A stretch of DNA of 64,000 bases from Lepidurus packardi (lineage: Eukaryota; Arthropoda; Branchiopoda; Notostraca; Triopsidae). Position numbers and translations under genes: made by a program. The notes under the pieces are model-generated. The model was given only the letters and a program-made list of their open reading frames with translations, did not search any database and had not been told where the DNA came from. Below are positions 58,001 through 64,000 of the stretch, in pieces (position 1 is the stretch's first letter; each line of letters opens with the position of its first letter). The DNA lies in NCBI GenBank assembly GCA_023053545.1, contig JAKZAN010000005.1:5022001-5086000 (forward strand). Direction: 5' to 3'.

Positions 58001-61000
58001 AGCATCTAACGCAAAATACGCGCCAGGTAAGTTGAAATTAGGGTTGCCTGACAGTACACTTGAGAAAAGCAATGAGATGTTTGCTAAAAATCGCTTCCCC
58101 CTTGTTTATGCATAAATCTTGAAGAGTGTTTGGATGGTCGCGTGCAAGCGTGTGTCCATGACGCTTTCTATCAGCGTCACCCATACTCGACTCCGTTATC
58201 CGGTACCGAGTTGGCCGCCTACATGAAGACTGGTTGTCGGGTGATCCGCGGAGCAGACTGGAAATGGGGTGACCAGGACGGTAACCCTTCCGGAGAAGGC
58301 CGCGTCATTAGCGATTTGGGAGAAGACGGGTGGATCCGGGTCCAGTGGGACAACGGATCGACCAACTCGTACCGTATGGGCAAAGAAGGAAAATACGACC
58401 TTCGTTTAGCAGACGCTTCTTCTCCTGGTCACGAGTCGGATTACACTGACAAGGAAGAAGGCGAGGAGTCTGATCTGCGTGAAAATACGTCCCACTTGAC
58501 GGAAAAAGCCATTTCGGTCAGTCTCTTGCACCAAAAAGCGTCTGAGCTAATGATGTCACTCTGGCTGCAAGCGGGTTTACAAGGTAGCGCCCTTACTTCC
58601 GAGACCCGAAATCTCCTTTCCGCCTGGTTACGCGAAGGTATCAGAGCCCATTATCTGGCGGATCCGCCTGAGGCTGGGATGGAATGGGCGACGCTGGGTC
58701 TTCTAAAGGCTCTTATGACCAAAGGCGCGTTTTACGTTGAACTGGCCTCGCCCGCATGGCTTAAACTCTGGGCGGCGTTACTGGATCATGGATCGCAGTA
58801 CTCTTTGACCCTACAGGTCCAGGTATTACAGCTACTCAAGCTCGTATTACCTCAAGCGGGAAGAGAAGTTGGGGATGACCAGCAACAGCTGCTCAATCAC
58901 CTCTGTTACCTGCTGCATAACGCAGTCTTAGGGTTAAAACCGGATCCAGCTATTGAAGTCTGTATGGAACGCTACATCACCAACCCGAGTTCGTTTCCTT
59001 GTCCGCCATTGCTACTATCCGCGTCCTACAACAGTACTTTAGCATCCGAAATTGTGGCGCTCTTTCGGGCGTTACACAAAGAACCTCACTGGAAGTTAAG
59101 AGTAACGAACCTCCTGCGATGCGCTTTGCAGAACCTAGGACTTTGTAAAGCCAAAGATTCCGTAGAAATCGTAGCAGGTTTGGCGGTTATGAGTCATTCG
59201 GACGTAGAAGTTCGACCGCATTTGGGAGGTTCGGTACGGATTCGACGTTTCGAGCACGAGACAGACCAAGACGCGCTGGGCATTGTCATGAAAATGGAGC
59301 ATCACGGTAAGGTTCGCGTCCTTATGCAGTCCAGTGGGTTAAGCTGCACCATTCCCGTGCGTAACGTCACCACGTTAAAGGAAACGCCATTCGATGTGAC
59401 AATTTTACCTAACGATGAATCGTTCCAACAGGGTCTCCAGAACCTACTCATGATCACCGGATTGGAAGATGTATGTAGAGCGCTACAGGCTACGAGCGAG
59501 GGTCCTGATTTCACAGTAGGTGTTCTACGAGGACAGCAGCTATTTTGGGCCAAGTTACAAGCGGCCAAAACCCTTCTAAAAGATTCCGCGTTACTCTGTC
59601 ATCTTCTAATGCAAAGTACCCCGGCTGTCCCTGATGAAATGGGATTGGAAGAGACTACCGAAGGCGGGAATGCTGACGGCAGCGAGTCCTTACAAGCTTT
59701 CAACCCTAGCGAACAACTCATTTCATCGATGCCAGTGCCGAGTCTAACAGTACCGCTGTTGGCGTTACCCAAGTCAAGATCGCTACCCGAATTAGGTGCC
59801 ACAAGAGTGACCGTGGCTCATCTGATGCCAAGTTGTTTACTCTTACATCGGATTCTACGTCGGGCAGCGGAACCTAGTCCCATAAAGTCTCATTTTACAA
59901 CTGAACAATTGGAAATTGCCGTGTTACTTTTAATGCAGCAATTATCCCACGAAGCAACTGTCAATAACCCCATCCAAGAGCGTAGAGAAGACCAACAGGA
60001 TGTTTCGGAGAGTGCGGCTTCTTCTTCAGAAGATCCGGCGTACCCTCTCCCTTGTAATGAACGTGCTGAAGTGGTGAATCGGCCTCAAAGAGACGAAGGA
60101 GCGTTAGGGTTTACATCCTCTCCGACTCCAGCCGTTAGGCAGGTTATAGAGATGGGTTTTCCGCGTTTGAGCGTCGAACGTGCCATGAAATGCTTAGGTA
60201 AGGCTTGAATCCAGCGTCTCTCTAAGGATCGGCTGATAATGGAGATACATTTGTAGGGGGTGGTGAGTTGGGTACTCCTAGTTTGGAAGTCCTGGTCAGT
60301 TGGCTGTTGGAGAACCCTGACCAAGTTTACTCAGACGAGGGTCCTAATACAGATTCCGAAAGTTCTACCGTGTCCGAGCCAGGCCAGGGCGAAGAGGAGC
60401 CGCTCCAAGCAGCGGCTTTACCGTCCAGTTTGGTGCCTTTTGCGACGGGATACCGGGAACGGCAATCTTTTGACAGTAGCGATGACTACGCGATTTACGT
60501 ACGCGACCGACTTCGGGTTGGAATGTGGGTCCGCTGCTGCCGAAGTTACGAAGAAGTTACAGAAGGGGACATGGGCTGTGTGGTCAAATTGGACCGCGAT
60601 GGTTTGCATGATTTGAATGTTCAAGTTGACTGGACGCGAAAAGGCGGTACTTACTGGATGCGCTACGTCCATCTAGAGTTGACGGGAGAACCATGCAACC
60701 GATCCGGTAAGTTATCTGCGGGACAAAAGGTCCGTGTGAGGAGTACTGTTACAACGCCAAAATACAAATGGGGATACGCTTCTCATCGCAGTATTGGAAC
60801 GGTCACAGGTAAGATATCTCACTTTTTTCCATGTGTTCATTGATTCGTGGATTGTTAGACGTCGTTAACAATGGGCTGGAAGTCGTCGTTCAGTTTCCTG
60901 AACAAGCCAATTGGACAGGTCTGGTTTCAGAAGTGGAAGTCGTTGGAGAGTCCTTGTCTGGGGAGGCAGACTCATTACCGGGGCTTTTAGGTCCTTCGGA

Positions 61001-64000
61001 GTTTGTTCACACGAACGTGACTTGCGACAACTGTGGACTTCATCCGTTGTACGGGCCGCGGTACAAATGTAGAGTGTGTCTTGATTACGATCTTTGTGAA
61101 AACTGCTTCGCTAACAATGGAGTTCATCGCCATCCCTTTTCTCGAATTCTTCTCCCAGGTAAAGAAGAAAAAGAAAACAAAAAGGCTAAAGTATTAAAGG
61201 CTCCGCGTTTGCTAAAATCCGGTTCCCAATAAAGGAGCTCAACCTTCTTACGCCGGTCGCCCGACTTCAAACGTGTCTAATGGTCAAACGTCAAAGCCAA
61301 GCGTGCCGTCTGTTCGTTCGTTGAAAGAATGGTCCGAGTGTGTCCGAGATTTACGCGTATCTTCAAGAGAAAACTGGGCCCATCGGCTAGTGGACAATAA
61401 TTTACACACGTACTGGCAAAGCTGTGGTCTAGTTGGTCAACATTGGATCCGTCTCACCATGGTTCCACGTGTTACGATCCAAAGATTACTCATGCACGTA
61501 GACCCAGCGGATGCTTCGTATGTTCCAGCCATGGTAGTAATCAGTGCTGGAGATTCTTGGGCCCACTTAAAAGAATTGTCCGTGGTCAACGTAGGTACGC
61601 ATGACTCGCTTGTAACTCTTCTTGGGAGTCAAGGCCAGGTAAACGTGATACCAACCTTTTTGCGATTCCGCTAGAGTTTGTATTTCGTCCTCTTAGTATT
61701 ACCGGTACGTGGAAATCGGGATCAAACAGTGTCGGAATGGAGGTATAGACTGCAAGATCCGGGGACTCAGCGTGGAAGGGCGATTAGGGAACCTACCGGA
61801 TGACCAGGCACTCTACAAAACACTTTTCGCTTGGGATACCGAAGATCTCACGGTTGCAAACTTGATTTTCTATTGTGAAGATGCAAGTGACATTTATTTA
61901 TAAAATTTCGGCTTAACAGGAGGAAGGATGGGTTGCTATACTGCCCGGTTCAGTGACCTCTGCATCTGCGACCAGCAGCGTTATAGGTCATAACATGGCC
62001 TGCCACGTATTCGTATGGGGACTGAATGATAAAGATCAGTTGGGAGGATTGGTAGGGTCCAAAATCAAGATTCCGTCGCTCTCTGATACCTTAGCGGCCC
62101 TGAGACCTATTTGGACGGCTGGTGGTTCCAAGTCCCTCTTCATAGTCTCACAACAAGGAAAAGTAAGTTAGTATTCAGAAGATATCATTGATGATTGAGT
62201 TAAAGAAATTGACTTAAAATGGCTTTTCACAAAGCAGAAATGATAATATTGGTTTGTTTCGGATAAAGGTTTACGCATGCGGAGAAGGAACCCATGGTAG
62301 ACTGGGACTGGGGCACTCCTCGAACGTCTCAAAGCCAAGGCTATTGACGTCGTTGTCACAGTACGTGATCAAGAAAGTGTCGGTACATTCAGGAGGCCGT
62401 CACGCATTGGCCTTAACATCGGACGGGAAGGTAAGTGAGTTCGGTCCTGTTTACATCTCTTACGTCCTCTTCTCTGTGTAGGTATTCGCATGGGGTGAAG
62501 GTGACGATGGTAAATTAGGTCTTGGCGATACGGCAAGTACCAGCACCCCTCGCTTGATATTTGCCTTGTGCGGAGTATGTATCCGAGACATCGCCTGCGG
62601 TAGTGGACACAGCGCAGCCATTTCTACTTCAGGAGCATTATACACTTGGGGCCTCGGCGACTACGGGCGGCTAGGTCATGGCGACAATAACTCTCAGTAC
62701 CTCCCTAAACAGGTAAACGTGGTTCTTTTCCATTCTTGCCATCATGGTAACTTTTGTTTAAAGGTTGAAGCCCTGAAGTGCAAACGCGTAATTCAAGTGG
62801 CTTGCGGAAGTCGCGACGCACAAACCTTGGCCTTGTTAGAGGGCGGGGAGGTATATTCTTGGGGTGATGGTGATTTTGGGAAACTAGGTCGCGGTGGAAG
62901 CGAGGGGTCGTCCGTCCCAATGCATGTCGAGAAACTCGACGGTGTAGGAGTTATACAGGTCGAATGCGGAGCGCAGTTCTCGTTGGCCTTGACTAGTAAC
63001 GGACAGGTAAAAGGTTTTCATGAATTCCAAGCATTTTTCTGCTCGATCTTGAAAGAGGGGCATGGTTTTGTTTGGTTTAGATTTACACGTGGGGTAAAGG
63101 AGACTACTTTCGATTGGGCCATGGGTTGGATAGTCATTGTCGCTGGCCTACGTTAGTCGAAAGTTTGAAAAACTTCAAAGTCATTTCCGTGGCTGTTGGA
63201 GCGTTACACTGCATGGCCTTGACCGACCAAGGCCACGTGTATGCTTGGGGCGATAACGACCACGGGCAGCAAGGTAATGGAACTACGACCATCAACAAAC
63301 GGCCAACGTTACTTCAGCTCCCCTTTCCTAATGGAAGCCACGAACCGAAGCTGAATAGAGTAGCTTGCGGATCTTCACACAGTATTGCGTGGAATGCGCC
63401 TGAACCCGCTGCTCCTGGCAAGCCCGAGCCAGTAACCTTTCCCTGCAACAGTGACCCACTCGCGTCTCAAGCCTGGGGTACGTCTTTTGAACTAATTTTT
63501 CTTGTTTGTAAGAGACTTTCGCAATCTTAGGGTTAGAAGAGGGAGTAACGTCTTCGACCCACGTAAAATCCGTCGAAACCGACTTCTTTACCCAAGGTGG
63601 CACAGCCCAACCCTGTTTCCCGCATTCTGTCCTTACGTTGAGCAGTACCGCCGCTCAGCAACGTGTTTTGAACCATATTTTGTCGACTTTGCAAGTCCGA
63701 TTCTGCCGAGACGTCGTACTAGCCGTATTTCAAGAGCTCCAGAAGGAATTGCAAGGTTGTCCTGACGACGAGCACATAGTAGGGCTTCCGGCATTAGAAG
63801 ATGATGATCAAGGCGGCGGAGAAGGTCCAGCGACTCCAAGTATTGAGCTATTTCAGTCAATGAACTCCTCTTCTGGATTCGATGTCCTGCAGTCGACGTT
63901 AATTGGAAAAAATAGCAATTGGCCGCCGTGTGAGTCGGAAATGAGTAGCAGCGTCCTCCCCGTAACCCATTTGGGACAGTTAACCTCTATCCTGGACGCA
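52097..64000 (+). CDS. HERC2: HERC2-type giant E3 ubiquitin ligase, N-terminal part (truncated by window end)
   Basis: Twenty-five exons in phase encode about 3142 aa; the rest, including the third RCC1 domain and catalytic HECT, lies beyond 64000. Order: conserved N-terminus ([24 protein letters not shown], exons 3-4); cytochrome-b5-like domain ([20 protein letters not shown], exon 54790-55081); MIB/HERC2 domain ([19 protein letters not shown], 58220-58410); UBA-like [20 protein letters not shown] (60140-60320); CPH domain (about 60520-60690); ZZ finger (CDNCG, CRVC, CENC, 61020-61140); DOC domain (61300-61760); RCC1-like propeller RLD2 (62000-63400). Human HERC2 has another propeller, RLD1, before the b5 domain; here the flanking segments ending SLK and starting VPFVLDP are separated by only a 92-nt intron. 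The boundary at 61852 (weak donor ACG|GTTGCA) is uncertain. Confidence 0.93.
53642..53733 (+). other. 92-nt HERC2 intron at the position of the missing RLD1
   Basis: Donor CTAAA|GTAAGC, acceptor TTTGTTTTAG|G. The codon AA|G joins in phase, giving SPNFPTSLK then [14 protein letters not shown]. In human HERC2 the equivalent segments (SSPTSHKG... and ...RVPFVVD) flank a roughly 370-residue RCC1 propeller. Confidence 0.85.
57140..57674. mobile_element. TTAA-type MITE, copy 2 (HERC2 intron)
   Basis: A 535-bp element starts GGCTCCCTTATACCTTAGC and ends AAGGTATACGGGAGCC. It is flanked on both sides by TTAA (57136-57139 and 57675-57678), as for piggyBac-type insertions. It lies wholly inside HERC2 intron 57057-57727 and aligns with the copy at 11629-12133. 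No coding capacity. Confidence 0.78.

Noticed and set aside
61853-61919. Extension of the HERC2 exon through EDASDIYL
   Set aside because: That frame ends in a stop at 61903 and the only in-frame join to the next exon (EEGWVAILP) uses the donor at 61853; kept as uncertain.
1-64000. tRNA, rRNA, CRISPR arrays, bacterial operon features
   Set aside because: No cloverleaf, ribosomal segment or regularly spaced repeat array was recognised on reading; the window is a eukaryotic nuclear region.

Overview
This is a eukaryotic nuclear window from an animal, most likely an arthropod. The genes are split by many short GT-AG introns (often 50-100 nt), the intergenic DNA is AT-rich, and there are MITE-type transposon relics. 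The best lineage clue is an 8-kb receptor gene at 42.4-50.2 kb. Its order of domains (5 LDL-A repeats, EGFs, propellers, 8 LDL-A repeats, EGFs, propeller, EGF, one membrane span, about 1834 aa) is the layout of arthropod vitellogenin receptors. I cannot name the species.

Layout: 1-3.6 kb has no gene, but holds a hAT-type MITE with an intact 8-bp target duplication. 3.6-8.7 kb (-) is cytosolic aconitase / iron regulatory protein, with an optional IRP2-like cassette exon. 10.7-16.7 kb (+) is a taperin/phostensin-like protein. 17.05-17.8 kb (-) is Mediator subunit MED22, divergent from 18.2-21.3 kb (+), an intronless presequence protease (PITRM1). That gene is followed after only 93 nt by a METTL25/RRNAD1-family methyltransferase-like gene (21.4-22.8 kb, +). 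23.1-24.1 kb (-) is a C2H2 zinc-finger protein. 25.5-34.3 kb (+) is a centrosomin/CDK5RAP2-type centrosome scaffold with a CM1 motif, convergent with XRCC2 (34.6-35.5 kb, -). 37.4-41.6 kb (+) is a FATP4-type fatty-acid transporter / acyl-CoA synthetase with two mutually exclusive exons. 42.4-50.2 kb (+) is the vitellogenin receptor. 52.1-64 kb (+) is HERC2, cut by the window end and apparently lacking its first RCC1 propeller.

The genes are mostly unrelated housekeeping functions (iron/TCA metabolism, transcription, mitochondrial proteolysis, centrosome, DNA repair, ubiquitin) plus two lipid-uptake genes lying next to each other (FATP4 and the vitellogenin receptor). I see no operon-like functional cluster. 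The one tight same-strand pair is PITRM1-METTL25-like. The most interesting signals are structural: an IRP2-like insertion exon in an IRP1-type gene, the missing HERC2 RLD1, the duplicated FATP exon, and a 36-bp-arm hairpin in a centrosomin intron. Exon coordinates come from reading splice signals and frame by hand; most junctions keep phase across whole genes, but individual ends may be off by a few bases.
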